NCBI GenBank assembly: GCA_050010535.1
Contig: JBEKKT010000001.1
Coordinates: 20,140 to 84,139, forward strand
From: JAJRAG01 sp050010535
GTDB taxonomy: Archaea > Thermoplasmatota > Thermoplasmata > Methanomassiliicoccales > JACIVX01
DNA length: 64,000 nucleotides
Reading direction: 5' to 3'
Position numbers and translations under genes: made by a program. Under the pieces are notes generated by a model. That model saw only the letters and a program-made list of their open reading frames with translations, was not told where the DNA came from and ran no database searches. How positions within the stretch are numbered: the stretch's first letter is position 1; every line of letters starts with the position of its first letter. Below, in pieces: positions 18,384 to 27,440 of the stretch.

Positions 18384-18683
18384 TCAGTATTCCCGCCAGG
18401 AATGACCACACTTGGTGCACCGATAAATCCGGGTTTCCGGCTCATCAGCTGCCCTCGTTTGCCGAAGCACCCAAAAGGCCTCGTTGTGCCCACACTTAGG
18501 ACACTCGACCTGAGTCTTCGGGAGCGTGGGAGCGTTCGAGTCGATTATCGCCATTTCCTTCTCCCTTAGCTTCGTAGTGAACTTCTGGTTCTCCCCATCC
18601 ATCTTCTGCTCCTTTCCACATTTGCTGCACCTGAAGACACCATCCCTAGGGAACATCAATGACCTGCATTCCGAACAGAACAT
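18384..18683 (-). CDS. tfs: Transcription factor S (TFS)
   Basis: Protein of 99 residues with two zinc ribbons: CSEC...CSKC at the N-terminus and CPKC...CTKC at the C-terminus. The acidic pair in TRAADEPETRIY reaches the RNA polymerase active site and triggers cleavage of backtracked RNA, as in TFIIS. Length and both ribbons match active archaeal TFS. Confidence 0.93.
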   Translation of the reverse strand: MFCSECRSLMFPRDGVFRCSKCGKEQKMDGENQKFTTKLREKEMAIIDSNAPTLPKTQVECPKCGHNEAFWVLRQTRAADEPETRIYRCTKCGHSWREY

Positions 18684-18718
18684 TTCTCTATCGCCGATTT
18701 GCTGGGAAAAGGGTAATC

Positions 18719-18730
18719 GTATAAAAAACC
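18719..18730 (-). promoter_or_regulatory. TATA-like promoter of tfs
   Basis: Minus-strand GGTTTTTTATAC lies about 36-47 bases before the tfs start. The same AAGGTTT-type element occurs before several genes here (core MetE, hdrA, transketolase), so it looks like a local promoter form. Confidence 0.5.
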
Positions 18731-18836
18731 TTCTGTATCATAATCGATGATCCAAAGATCGTGTTACAAGACGCCCTGTGGCATAGTCCGACCATGCAGG
18801 ATCGTCCCCTACGACTATGAGAACATTCCACTCCAT

Positions 18837-18863
18837 GATAAAAAGATAGGGGGAGAATCCCCC
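18837..18863 (-). terminator. Hairpin plus T-run terminator
   Basis: Reading the minus strand, a perfect GGGGGA/TCCCCC stem with a three-base loop (18849-18863) is followed by TATCTTTTTATC. It starts 20 bases after the stop of the membrane-protein gene. It looks like an intrinsic terminator for that gene. Confidence 0.5.
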
Positions 18864-18882
18864 AGAAGCGTGACCCAGACGC

Positions 18883-19926
18883 TCACACGAACTCCCAATC
18901 CCCTGATTCGGCCTGCGCTCTCTCGCTGACATGCCTACCATTCGGGCCGCTCGACTTCGAGGCTCTAGAAACCAGTCCTTGAGAGGATCCGCTGTTCCTC
19001 CTGTGGACGGTCTTCTCGACTCTCTTCTGCTGCTGCGTCATCGCATGAGCACGCTGCTCAATTTGCCTCCTCTCCCGCGGAGTGAGAGAACGCCCTGTCT
19101 CGTGCTGGTCAATCATCCTGCGGGCCGATCTGAGCGGCCTGAGCTCTTCTTCCTCCGCATCCGCGTTTGCTCCGAGAGATCTCATCTCACCGAAGTTCGC
19201 TTGTCTAGCCTGAGCGTTCCTGGCCGAGGATCGGGGGAAGAGTGACCAGGAGGGACGAGGGGAGACTTTTTCTCGCGAAGAAGTGTTGCCTTCCACCATG
19301 ACGGTCGTGTTCGGACTGCCATGGTGAGAAACATATTCCAATTCCCTCCTGGTCTGGTCGGAAAGAATTCCGCCAATGTATGCGAAGGCAACCGTGATCA
19401 AGTAGCTGTCCAGCCTCAGGGAGGCCGTGGACTGCATAAGCGATACGAATTCATTCAAATACGAAGCGGCGAAGTTCATATATGGGGCGATGATCGGTAT
19501 CTGACCCGCTATCGAGCCAAAGATCGCGCCGGGGGCGATGTTGACCCCCAGTATCACTGTGGGGATGAGACCGATGCTTATCGCCCCCGTGATGGCGAAT
19601 AGGATCGCAAGAGGGATGATCGATGCGATCACACCTCTCCAAGGCGTACCGGCCCGTCTGCCGCCGACGTATCCCGCGATCATCTGACCTATAATAGGTA
19701 GCCACCATAAGAGGAAAGAGAGGATTAATGTGTATTTGACCGCGCTCCAGAAGCTGTATGTTACCTTCTGCTTCTTGAATATCGTAGCCTCTTTGTCATC
19801 GTAGGTCTCGGCCAGGCGATAGACCTTCCTGTGCACGAGATCGTCGGTGACTTCGTCCTTGTCTCGAGGCTTTCTTCTGAATAGCACTCCCATCCCCTCA
19901 GTCGGACATACGTCCGACGAGAGCAT
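18883..19926 (-). CDS. Membrane protein with a long charged C-terminal tail
   Basis: Unrecognised 347-residue protein. Residues 60-205 hold about four membrane helices, including YTLILSFLLWWLPIIGQMIAGYVGG and IIPLAILFAITGAISIGLIPT, loosely like small DUF5518-type archaeal membrane proteins. The last 140 residues are polar and Arg/Glu-rich and probably disordered in the cytoplasm. The N-terminal 50 residues are also charged. GAGATAAATAG about 25 bases before the start suggests a leaderless mRNA. An alternative ATG is at 19893. Role unknown. Confidence 0.6.
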   Translation of the reverse strand: MLSSDVCPTEGMGVLFRRKPRDKDEVTDDLVHRKVYRLAETYDDKEATIFKKQKVTYSFWSAVKYTLILSFLLWWLPIIGQMIAGYVGGRRAGTPWRGVIASIIPLAILFAITGAISIGLIPTVILGVNIAPGAIFGSIAGQIPIIAPYMNFAASYLNEFVSLMQSTASLRLDSYLITVAFAYIGGILSDQTRRELEYVSHHGSPNTTVMVEGNTSSREKVSPRPSWSLFPRSSARNAQARQANFGEMRSLGANADAEEEELRPLRSARRMIDQHETGRSLTPRERRQIEQRAHAMTQQQKRVEKTVHRRNSGSSQGLVSRASKSSGPNGRHVSERAQAESGDWEFV

Positions 19927-20062
19927 ACTATGATGATTGTACTATTTATCTCTTTTGGAGGAGAGATGCACGTCGTGCCAGTATGCAAGTTAGTTCAAAA
20001 TGGTCCATAGCGATTGGAAGATGGAAGAGGCATCTTATACGGACTGACAGAATGTCCGACCT

Positions 20063-20428
20063 TTACCTTGGAATATAGTACCATAGCCCATAATCTCGAA
20101 GCGCCTTCCGCGTGCTCTCCGTGGTCACCCTTTCAGGTTTTGCCTTGTATCTAAGGACATCCTCCATAGAGTAACCCAGATATTTGGCGAGAGAGTGCAG
20201 CCTATCATACGGGAAGGCCTGCTTGCCCAGCAGTATCTGCCGAACACTCCATCCGGGATGCACCTTTGACCGATAGCCAAGCTCCCGACCTAGTTTGTTG
20301 ATACTGCCGGCCTTCTCGATTCCCTTCTTAATGAGCAGGACCCTGAAACCGGATTTCAGCCATACTCGGTCGTTCGGAAGGACATTCCTATGCAGAGCCA
20401 ACCGAATATCCGAAGCGAACTCGGACAC
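20063..20428 (-). CDS. Small helix-turn-helix protein
   Basis: Protein of 121 residues. Residues 30-95 read as a Cro/CI-like HTH domain: KAGSINKLGRELGYRSK, then VRQILLGKQAFPYDRLHSLAKYLG. The GTG start at 20428 lies about 25 bases from a GATTAATATT element, fitting a leaderless transcript. It is probably a DNA-binding regulator of unknown target, divergent from the yjbQ gene. Confidence 0.6.
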   Translation of the reverse strand: MSEFASDIRLALHRNVLPNDRVWLKSGFRVLLIKKGIEKAGSINKLGRELGYRSKVHPGWSVRQILLGKQAFPYDRLHSLAKYLGYSMEDVLRYKAKPERVTTESTRKALRDYGLWYYIPR

Positions 20429-20621
20429 GAACTAGATTATTAGAACCCGGAATATTAATCCTTTCCTCGAATACGTCGACAAGCAAACATGTGAATTGTC
20501 GATTTCGCAGTCTGTCAACGTAGAAGCCACGGCATTGCTTTCCGAGAAGCACTCTGCTCGGCCGGATGATCGAGAAGGCTGGGTGTGGCTTCCTGCCACG
20601 TTCGCGCGACGCACCACAAAA

Positions 20622-20630
20622 GGTTTATAT
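20622..20630 (+). promoter_or_regulatory. TATA-box promoter of yjbQ
   Basis: GGTTTATAT lies 30-38 bases before the ATG at 20660. Confidence 0.6.
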
Positions 20631-20659
20631 CCACCACAAAGTAGCGATTCCGGCAAAAC

Positions 20660-21079
20660 ATGGAGACTTTTAGGAAGACCATCAGCGTCAAAACAACAAA
20701 GGAAGATGAAATGGTCGACATCACTGGGGAGCTTCGGGAAGCGATAAGAGCCTCCAGGATGTCCAACGGCCTGGCGTGCGTGTTTGTGCCGCACTCGACT
20801 GCTGCCCTGATTACTATCGAATACGAATCCGGTCTTCAGAGCGACATGAAGAAAGCCCTCAATCGCCTAATCCCGAAGGACATGGAATACGACCATCACC
20901 TCATGTGGGGCGACGGGAACGGTCACTCCCATGTTCGATCATCCTTCCTGGGAGCATCGTTGACCGTTCCGTTCCATGACGGAACGGCCGATCTAGGGAC
21001 GTGGCAGCAGGTCGTACTCGTCGAGCTGGACATTAGGGGAAGAAGCAGGAATGTCGTCATCCAATTGATCGGGGAGTAG
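20660..21079 (+). CDS. YjbQ family protein (UPF0047)
   Basis: Protein of 139 residues, full length for the family. Conserved parts include VFVPHSTAALITIEYE, YDHHLMWGDGNGHSHVRSSFLG (His-rich metal or phosphate site) and LGTWQQVVLVELD. Some YjbQ proteins have weak thiamine-phosphate synthase activity; the main role is unsettled. The beta-CASP nuclease follows after 24 bases and is likely cotranscribed. Confidence 0.88.
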   Translation: METFRKTISVKTTKEDEMVDITGELREAIRASRMSNGLACVFVPHSTAALITIEYESGLQSDMKKALNRLIPKDMEYDHHLMWGDGNGHSHVRSSFLGASLTVPFHDGTADLGTWQQVVLVELDIRGRSRNVVIQLIGE

Positions 21080-21103
21080 TCAAGAGGACGGAGGTTGAGA
21101 ACA

Positions 21104-22330
21104 ATGAAAATCAAGTTCCTAGGAGGAGCGGACGTCGTCGGAAGAATGGGAATGCTCCTCTCCCACAAGAATGCGAATCTGATATTCGAATACGGCATGA
21201 GACCATCGAAGCCACCGGCTTACCCTATACCGAGTCCACCCGTAGACTACGCCTTCCTGACACACTGCCATCTCGATCACAGCGGTATGATGCCGTGGCT
21301 CTGCGGCAAATACGATACGGAGGTGGTGGCGACACCTTCGACCATCAGCGTAACGCAGATTCTTCTGGAAGACAGCCTGAAGGTGGCTGATGCAGAGGGG
21401 TACCCTCGTCCGTTCGATCCTATGGATATCAGGACGTCGATGAAGAATTTCATTCCGATGGAGTTCGGTGAAACGATGGACGTCGCAGGATTCGAGGTGC
21501 AGTTGCACAGCGCTGGACACGTCCCTGGTGCAACGATGTACGAGATAAGGGGGGAAGAGGTTACGCTTTTCACCGGGGACCTGCACACGCTGAACATGCA
21601 GCTCGTCTGGGGAGCGCACGCAGTGAAGTGCGACAACCTCATCATCGAGGCGACTTACGCTGGCAGGCTTCACCCCAACCGCATGAAGACAGAGTATCAG
21701 TTGCTGCAGAAGATCAAGGAAGTTGTTGGGAGAGGAGGGAAAGTGATTATCCCTTGCTTCGCTGTCGGAAGGACCCAGGAAGTCATGCTGATCCTAAGAG
21801 ACGCGAACTTTGACATGTGGGTTGATGGGATGGGCAAAACCGTAACGAGCCTGTATCTAGGACAGCCAGAGTATCTGAGGTCCGAGAAGAACTTGAAGAG
21901 AGCACGGAATCGCTTCAACGAGGTGCGGACGCCCGCGGCAAGGCAGAGGGCGAAAAGAGGAGAGGTCATCGTCACGACCGGCGGGATGCTCGACGGCGGA
22001 CCGGTAATCAGCTATCTCCAGGAGCTGAAGGACGATCCGAGAAACGCAGTCCTGCTGACGGGATACCAAGTGGAGGGCTCGAACGGCCGCATGCTCCTCG
22101 AAGAAGGTGCGATCAACATCCTGGGCGTGAAGGAGAAGATCAAATGCGAAGTGCAGCAATTCGATTTGTCAGCTCATGCGGACCACAACGAACTGCTAGA
22201 CTTCATAAACGGATGCGATCCAGAGAAGATTGTTCTTTGCCACAGCGATAACAGAGAGGCGCTTGCGAAGGATCTCGAAGGATATCACAAGGTATTCCTT
22301 CCGAAGCCAGGCGAGGAATTCGAACTTTGA
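21104..22330 (+). CDS. Beta-CASP metallo-beta-lactamase ribonuclease (aCPSF2-like)
   Basis: About 408 residues. The metallo-beta-lactamase part has the metal motif THCHLDHSG, then HVPGATMYE and FTGDLH; the beta-CASP part has the conserved VGRTQEVML and ends with SAHADHNELLDF and VLCHSD. No KH domains are present, so it resembles archaeal CPSF2 or RNase J-type enzymes rather than aCPSF1. It probably trims or degrades RNA using two zinc ions. ATG at 21104 is about 10 bases after GGACGGAGG; a TTG at 21095 is less well placed. Confidence 0.85.
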   Translation: MKIKFLGGADVVGRMGMLLSHKNANLIFEYGMRPSKPPAYPIPSPPVDYAFLTHCHLDHSGMMPWLCGKYDTEVVATPSTISVTQILLEDSLKVADAEGYPRPFDPMDIRTSMKNFIPMEFGETMDVAGFEVQLHSAGHVPGATMYEIRGEEVTLFTGDLHTLNMQLVWGAHAVKCDNLIIEATYAGRLHPNRMKTEYQLLQKIKEVVGRGGKVIIPCFAVGRTQEVMLILRDANFDMWVDGMGKTVTSLYLGQPEYLRSEKNLKRARNRFNEVRTPAARQRAKRGEVIVTTGGMLDGGPVISYLQELKDDPRNAVLLTGYQVEGSNGRMLLEEGAINILGVKEKIKCEVQQFDLSAHADHNELLDFINGCDPEKIVLCHSDNREALAKDLEGYHKVFLPKPGEEFEL

Positions 22331-22355
22331 TCACAGTTCGCTGCTTCTCTGAAGC

Positions 22356-22721
22356 TCAGGCCCAGAGACCGAACTTGCCCCGCATGTAAGTGTAAGCCGC
22401 TTCGCCCTTCTTCGTGTTGAAGGCAACGTGCCACTGCCATTTCGGCTTTACATTGCTTTGGAGTGCGTTCGAGAGGGTGATTTCGGTCGTGTATATTCTG
22501 ACGTCGGGAGTCTTGCTCTCGGTGCCAGAAAGGACGACATTCCCTTCACTGTCCATGACAATCGTGAAAGCCTCGTTCTCGGTCTTGAAGAGCCAGGTCT
22601 GTGGGAGGTACTTGCTCATGTAGCCACCGGTGTAGAACCTTCCTAGCTCAGTCTTCAGCCTCTTCATCATCTCCTCGCAGAATTTCTGAAAGAGACCGGT
22701 AAGAGAGGTCATTATTGCCAT
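22356..22721 (-). CDS. Small SCP2-like protein
   Basis: About 121 residues if the ATG at 22721 is used; a GAAATAAGG element lies about 25 bases before it. A TTG at 22790 would add 23 residues. The middle (FTIVMDSEGNVVLSG, then a TPDVRIYTTEI strand) and end (VAFNTKKGEAAYTYMRGKFG) recall the SCP2 sterol-carrier fold, which binds lipids. The match is weak and no ligand can be assigned. Confidence 0.5.
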   Translation of the reverse strand: MAIMTSLTGLFQKFCEEMMKRLKTELGRFYTGGYMSKYLPQTWLFKTENEAFTIVMDSEGNVVLSGTESKTPDVRIYTTEITLSNALQSNVKPKWQWHVAFNTKKGEAAYTYMRGKFGLWA

Positions 22722-22885
22722 GTAACGCCAAGTGACCTTATTTCCTTTTTCAATGGCATGACGGCGGGCGTCGTCGGTATCGCTCAGCAATCACTCATGT
22801 CCTTGAGTGAGCGGACATACGATACCAGCATTCGAGAGAACTGCTTAAGTATGCCCCGCTCACATTACTGTCTGGAGGCTTGAGA

Positions 22886-23086
22886 TTGGTCCAGAAAATC
22901 ATTGACATCGTGGGTATTTCGAACGAAAGCTTCGCGAAGGCTGCACAAAACGCGGTCGACGTCGCATCGAAAAGCGTTCGCGGTATCAAGTGGGCTAGAG
23001 TGGGAGAGATGGAGTGCAAGGTTGAGGGCAGCAAGATAATCGAATACAGAGCCGCGCTCAGAGTATACTTCGACGTCGAGCGCTGA
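22886..23086 (+). CDS. Dodecin family protein
   Basis: Short protein of about 66 residues matching dodecin: VQKIIDIVGISNESFAKAAQ, then RGIKWARVGEMECKVEG, and a closing LRVYFDVE strand. Archaeal dodecins form 12-subunit shells that bind riboflavin or FAD. TTG at 22886 is seven to eight bases after GGAGG; TTG at 22880 is too close to it. Confidence 0.8.
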   Translation: MVQKIIDIVGISNESFAKAAQNAVDVASKSVRGIKWARVGEMECKVEGSKIIEYRAALRVYFDVER

Positions 23087-23174
23087 GTCGTTCGAGAACG
23101 ACAACTCGTGCACAGGTCTCGGGCATCCCTGAAAAATGCTAGCTGGCAGCGTCGGTATCTAGCCAGATAACAAA

Positions 23175-23186
23175 TACTTTTATATT
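23175..23186 (+). promoter_or_regulatory. TATA-box promoter of nadC
   Basis: TACTTTTATATT lies 24-35 bases before the nadC ATG, so the transcript is probably leaderless. Confidence 0.55.
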
Positions 23187-23209
23187 CACACAGCAGCATT
23201 TCACGCTTG

Positions 23210-24049
23210 ATGACCAAGATGGAGGAGTACCTTCAAGAGGACGTGGGGTTCGGCGACATCACCAGCGATATCCTGATCAAGGATGAACTGGGAAACGCGC
23301 GGATAACCGCCAACGAGGAGGGGATTCTCGCAGGTCTCGAGGAGGCTAATGAGATCTTCAGCGAGCTCGGCGTGAAGACCTTCCCGATGACCAGAGACGG
23401 CGAAAAGGTATCGAAGGGAATGGATGTCCTCGTCGTCGAAGGACCTTTGAAGAAGATACTCCTGGGCGAGCGCCTCGCATTGAATTTTCTAATGAAGATG
23501 AGCGGGATCGCCTCGGCCACCAACGCTATTCTCAGAGAGTGTAGGAAGTTCAACCCCAACGTCAAGATCGCGGCAACGAGGAAGACGACGCCGGGCTTCA
23601 GGGTGTACGAGAAGAAGGCGGTCGTCATGGGAGGCGGGGATCCGCACAGGTACCGTCTGGACGACGCCATACTGATCAAAGACAACCACCTTAGGGTCAT
23701 CGGTAGCATCACTCAGGCGGTATCGAAGGCGAAGAGCGTGTCTTTCACGAAGAAGATCGAGGTCGAGGTCGAGACGATTGAACAGGCGGTGGAGGCCGCT
23801 AAGGCAGGGGCCGACATCATCATGCTCGACAACATGAGTCCTGAGAAGGTAGAGGTCGCTTCCCTCGCGGTCAAAAAACTGAACGACAGACTGCTTGTGG
23901 AAGTGTCTGGGGGTCTGACCCCGGAGAACGTTCATAAGTTCGCGAAACACGCGGACGTCCTGTCTCTCGGCTGGATCACTCACTCCGCCAAAGCGATAAG
24001 CTTCAACTTGGAGATCACTTCGATAAAGGCAGCGGAGACGGCAGAGTAG
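23210..24049 (+). CDS. nadC: Nicotinate-nucleotide pyrophosphorylase (carboxylating)
   Basis: Quinolinate phosphoribosyltransferase of NAD synthesis, 279 residues, normal length. Motifs: EDVGFGDITSDIL at the N-terminus, ATRKTTPGFRVYEKKAVVMGGG near 125, DAILIKDNHLR near 160, IMLDNMSPE near 205, and EVSGGLTPEN near 230. ATG at 23210 is chosen over the overlapping TTG at 23207. No other NAD genes are nearby. Confidence 0.93.
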   Translation: MTKMEEYLQEDVGFGDITSDILIKDELGNARITANEEGILAGLEEANEIFSELGVKTFPMTRDGEKVSKGMDVLVVEGPLKKILLGERLALNFLMKMSGIASATNAILRECRKFNPNVKIAATRKTTPGFRVYEKKAVVMGGGDPHRYRLDDAILIKDNHLRVIGSITQAVSKAKSVSFTKKIEVEVETIEQAVEAAKAGADIIMLDNMSPEKVEVASLAVKKLNDRLLVEVSGGLTPENVHKFAKHADVLSLGWITHSAKAISFNLEITSIKAAETAE

Positions 24050-24060
24050 CTCGGGGTCCC

Positions 24061-24888
24061 CTAGACGACGACCTTCGTTCTGTGGTATTTCATCCCAATA
24101 CTCTCTGGCGCAGCTCCAAACGCAAGTGCCAGCAGCTCTGAGATGTACAGGACAGGAAGGCCCTCTTTTTGCTTGATGTCGAACTGAACGAAGCAGAAAG
24201 GACACGGGGTTAGGATTGAGTTCGCTTTCGCACGCTTGAATTCCTTGATGGAGTCCTCGAACACACGCAACGAGATATCTTCACTGATCCCTGAGATGCC
24301 TCCGCCACAGCACTTCGGCCAGTCTTCGAAATATGCTACCTCTGAACCGACCCAATCGACGATATCTGAGAGGATATGAGGCGAGAAGTGGGAATCTATG
24401 CTCGTGACCACGCTCGGCCTCACGATATGGCACCCCGAATGAACCGCCATTCTGAGATTCCCCTGAGGAGAGACGACGGTACAACGAACCCTACTCTCCA
24501 TATCTTTAAGAATCCCGCACAGGTGATGTACGTCGACAGTTCCCTTGTATTCCATTCCTATCTCATCCAAAATGGAATTGACCCGGTCCCTTTCCTCCTT
24601 CGACTCCAGGACATGACGGGCCTCTTTCAAAGAAACGTAACATCCATTGCAGAGCGTCAAGATGTCCTTGCCGCCGTCCTCCGCGATTGACAACATTCGC
24701 GCGGCCGTCAGGAGCCAAGTATCCAAAGCGAGAGACCTCAGACCAATCGGTTCGACACAACATGTGGCGCAGGGAAGTATCTCATGACCTATTCCCAGTT
24801 TGTCCAGGATAAATAGAGAGGATCGCTCGAGGAACGGTAATCTAGTCGGAATGAGGCAGCCCCTGAAGAGGTAGAATTCATCGCTCAA
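24061..24888 (-). CDS. hdrB: Heterodisulfide reductase subunit B-like protein
   Basis: About 275 residues with two complete CCG domains: FRGC...TCC...CNGC and HSGC...KCCGGG...CPFC. These bind the paired noncubane [4Fe-4S] clusters that reduce disulfides in HdrB. The TTG start at 24888 follows GGGAGGG and overlaps the end of hdrC by 11 bases. It forms a two-gene unit with hdrC. In organisms without coenzyme M the substrate may be another disulfide or ferredoxin, so the true acceptor is open. Confidence 0.88.
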   Translation of the reverse strand: MSDEFYLFRGCLIPTRLPFLERSSLFILDKLGIGHEILPCATCCVEPIGLRSLALDTWLLTAARMLSIAEDGGKDILTLCNGCYVSLKEARHVLESKEERDRVNSILDEIGMEYKGTVDVHHLCGILKDMESRVRCTVVSPQGNLRMAVHSGCHIVRPSVVTSIDSHFSPHILSDIVDWVGSEVAYFEDWPKCCGGGISGISEDISLRVFEDSIKEFKRAKANSILTPCPFCFVQFDIKQKEGLPVLYISELLALAFGAAPESIGMKYHRTKVVV

Positions 24889-25357
24889 GCTTGACCCTCC
24901 CGAGCCTCGTCTTCTCAACAATGACCTTCAGATCCTCAAGAGATGATCGGTCCACTTCAAAATCGTCAAGACCCATTTCCTTCCTGAGCTTCTTCGTCAA
25001 CCCGGTCTTCGGAAACGACAAGCCCGTATCGATGAAGAGCTTGGCCTCCTCAGCGAAACGGTCAGGACGATTGCCGGCCTCCGCCGCGAGGTTCCTTATG
25101 AGGGTAATCACTGTCGCTGGCTCGACGCCGAGTTGGCACCTCTCGGTGCAGCCCTGGCACATCATGCAAAGCCATACGGATGAATCCTTGGAAAGCTCGA
25201 GAGCGCCGATGGATGCCCGTTCGATGATCTCCCCGACACGGATCCCCCCGTGCTGAAAGCTGGGGCAGACTCCGGAGCATTGCCCACATTGATGACACTT
25301 CCACAGCTCCACCTCCGGAAGAATATTCCGGAGCGCGTCTGGAAATGACGGATCCAT
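24878..25357 (-). CDS. hdrC: Heterodisulfide reductase subunit C-like protein
   Basis: About 159 residues with two cubane [4Fe-4S] motifs, CHQCGQCSGVCP and CMMCQGCTERC, followed by a helical tail. HdrC passes electrons from HdrA to HdrB. ATG at 25357 is chosen; GTG codons at 25360 and 25369 are possible. A GTATAAAC element near 25398 is the likely promoter. HdrA is not in this unit; the only HdrA in the window is in the next operon on the same strand. Confidence 0.88.
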   Translation of the reverse strand: MDPSFPDALRNILPEVELWKCHQCGQCSGVCPSFQHGGIRVGEIIERASIGALELSKDSSVWLCMMCQGCTERCQLGVEPATVITLIRNLAAEAGNRPDRFAEEAKLFIDTGLSFPKTGLTKKLRKEMGLDDFEVDRSSLEDLKVIVEKTRLGRVKLER

Positions 25358-25470
25358 CACCGAGACCTTCACAAGGGGAGCCGATAGCGCCCAGCGTTTA
25401 TACCGTTTTCCTTTCAACGTTCGGTCGCCTGCGCAATGCTCAAAAGGGATAGGCTCGATAGACCTGGTCG

Positions 25471-25656
25471 ATGGAGATCGAGCAACAGAACTGTCAGTTC
25501 TGCGGGAAGCCCGCCAAGCAGTTCCTCTTTGCAGCATTCGTTTGCGACAATGAGGAATGCATAGAGAAAGCGAGGCTGGAGAGAGGAGGACCAGGCGGGC
25601 ACATCAAGAGGAAACTCCAGGAGACGGGCGTCATCTGGAGCCCCGACGAGAAGTGA
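25471..25656 (+). CDS. Small Cys-rich (zinc-binding?) protein
   Basis: Protein of 61 residues lying between the two Hdr units on the opposite strand. CQFCGKPAKQFLF and VCDNEEC give a four-cysteine pattern suited to one zinc. A basic RGGPGGHIKRK stretch follows. I do not recognise the family. The tidy cysteine spacing and ATG start argue that it is real. Confidence 0.5.
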   Translation: MEIEQQNCQFCGKPAKQFLFAAFVCDNEECIEKARLERGGPGGHIKRKLQETGVIWSPDEK

Positions 25657-25852
25657 TCGTGGAGAGCGGCCATATCCACAATGCCGGCTGTGTTCGTGCC
25701 GCAGTAACAAAGGAAGACACCAATCATCCGGAACCTCCGGGGGACAGCGGCGGAATCGGGTTGTGGCTATTCAACATTGTGAGTCTACCATCGGTTGGCG
25801 CGTCAGACAGATATTAAAGAGCTTTCGGGAGATAGTGACGGAAGGGCGGAAA

Positions 25853-27034
25853 TCACTGTGTGCCAGGATTCCCGGCATTGACCGAATCCTCTCCGGTCGT
25901 CTTCGGATTCCGAATACCGCTCGAAGCGAGAACATGAATGTCGGATATCGGGTAGCTGCTTCTCGGGCTCGGGGACGAATGCTCATGCAACGCGCAGCTG
26001 AAATGAATCAGACACTTGGGGCATGCGGTGACAAGTTCGTCCGCGCCAGTCGTCTGCGCCTCTTTCAGTCTATCGAGCTGCCACTCCTTTGTGGAGGCAT
26101 CACAGTTTACCCAGCACGAAATCCCGCAACACGCGCTCATCGAGCCTGACCTTGGCATCTCGATCAATCTGCCCATGTCCTTGAGGATGTCCCTGGGCTC
26201 CTGGATCATACCAGAGTGCCTGGACAATCTGCAAGGATCGTGGTACGTGAAGGTCTTGCCCGAATCGCAAAGGGATATCTCACAGTCCTTGACGGCTTTT
26301 CCGACAATCGCCGTGAGGGTTTTGACCTCAAAACTCAGGGGACCGAGAAAGCGCGGGTACAGATCCTTCAGTGCAGTGTAGCACTCCGGACAGAATGTCA
26401 CGACCTCATTCGCTCCGGTCGCTTCGATCGCCCTCACGTTCGCCTCGGCCAGCCTCCCGAAGGTGTCCTGATCTCCAAGCCAGTATGCATCGTGCCCGCA
26501 ACACCTCTCGTGCTCGAGCAAACGGGGCCTTATCCCGATGGAATTCAGCAGACGGACGGAGGATCTCGGGATCTCAAGAAGATCACTCCTTATGTGTTTG
26601 AAGACCACGTCGAAGTACGGCGTGCATCCGACGAACAAGAGCGTCGAAGAATCCGGATCGATCCTCAGGTCCGGGGTTATCCAGTTGTTCATGCGGGGCT
26701 TGATGCGGCTGAACGATGACATATTCTGAATCACCCGGAAGATGTCGCTATGGGTTGTCTCGGGAGGAATTGAGCGACTCAGGGAGGGGCGCACCTCTCT
26801 GACGAACTCGTGGAACTTCACGCCTGAGGTGCAGAGCTCCGTGCACATGCCACAGGTCATGCATTCCCACAGTCCCTTGTCACTCGCAAGATTCCCCGAA
26901 CCAACGTACTCCTCGACAACCTTCCTCGGGGAAAACTCGCCAGCCTTGTGGGACACCGGACACCCCCAAGTGCACTTTCCGCAATTGATGCAGCTCGACA
27001 CTCTGTACCTTGCCGCGCTCTCTTCAACCGTCAC
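25853..27034 (-). CDS. HdrD-like protein (HdrC-HdrB fusion)
   Basis: Protein of 393 residues. Residues 10-80 hold two cubane cluster motifs (CINCGKCTWGCP, CMTCGMCTELC). The rest holds two CCG domains: VGCTPYF...RCCGHD...CPEC and HDPCRL...ACCGIS...CPKC. This is the HdrD layout. Its GTG start overlaps mvhD by 11 bases, so it is cotranscribed with mvhD and hdrA and probably accepts electrons from that HdrA. The C-terminal 40 residues after the last cluster motif are Ser/Pro-rich. It has no HdrE partner here. Confidence 0.85.
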   Translation of the reverse strand: MTVEESAARYRVSSCINCGKCTWGCPVSHKAGEFSPRKVVEEYVGSGNLASDKGLWECMTCGMCTELCTSGVKFHEFVREVRPSLSRSIPPETTHSDIFRVIQNMSSFSRIKPRMNNWITPDLRIDPDSSTLLFVGCTPYFDVVFKHIRSDLLEIPRSSVRLLNSIGIRPRLLEHERCCGHDAYWLGDQDTFGRLAEANVRAIEATGANEVVTFCPECYTALKDLYPRFLGPLSFEVKTLTAIVGKAVKDCEISLCDSGKTFTYHDPCRLSRHSGMIQEPRDILKDMGRLIEMPRSGSMSACCGISCWVNCDASTKEWQLDRLKEAQTTGADELVTACPKCLIHFSCALHEHSSPSPRSSYPISDIHVLASSGIRNPKTTGEDSVNAGNPGTQ

Positions 27035-27440
27035 GGGAATCCCTCCTCAGCGGGCCGAGCTCACTGATCACAGCAACGAACTCATTTGCGATTCGTGCGA
27101 ACCTTTCTCCCTCCGATGCAGAGACCCAGTCCAGCAGCAGCCTTCGATCATCGATGCCGAGGAGTTCGAGCAACTCCTTTGTACTATCGATCCTCTTCTG
27201 CGCCTCCTCGTTCCCCGCCAAGTAATGACAATCCCCCATGTGACAGCCCAATACCATTACGCCGTCGGCGCCCTTCTCGTAGCACTTCAGTATCAGCGCC
27301 GGATCGACCCTTCCAGAGCACATGACTCTCAAGATACGTATGTCCGGCGAGTATTGTCTCCTCGATATGCCAGCGAGGTCCGCGCCGGCATAAGCGCACC
27401 AGTTGCAGCAGAACGCGACTATCCTCGGTTTCCAGCTCAT
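27024..27440 (-). CDS. mvhD: MvhD/FrhD-type [2Fe-2S] electron-transfer subunit
   Basis: Protein of 138 residues with the MvhD cysteine pattern: FCCNWCAYAGAD, VMCSGRVDP, and LGCHMGDCHY. In methanogens MvhD links the hydrogenase (or formate dehydrogenase) to HdrA through a [2Fe-2S] cluster. Its ATG overlaps the hdrA stop by four bases. No hydrogenase subunits MvhA or MvhG lie here, so the electron donor must be encoded elsewhere or bind directly. Confidence 0.92.
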   Translation of the reverse strand: MSWKPRIVAFCCNWCAYAGADLAGISRRQYSPDIRILRVMCSGRVDPALILKCYEKGADGVMVLGCHMGDCHYLAGNEEAQKRIDSTKELLELLGIDDRRLLLDWVSASEGERFARIANEFVAVISELGPLRRDSRDG

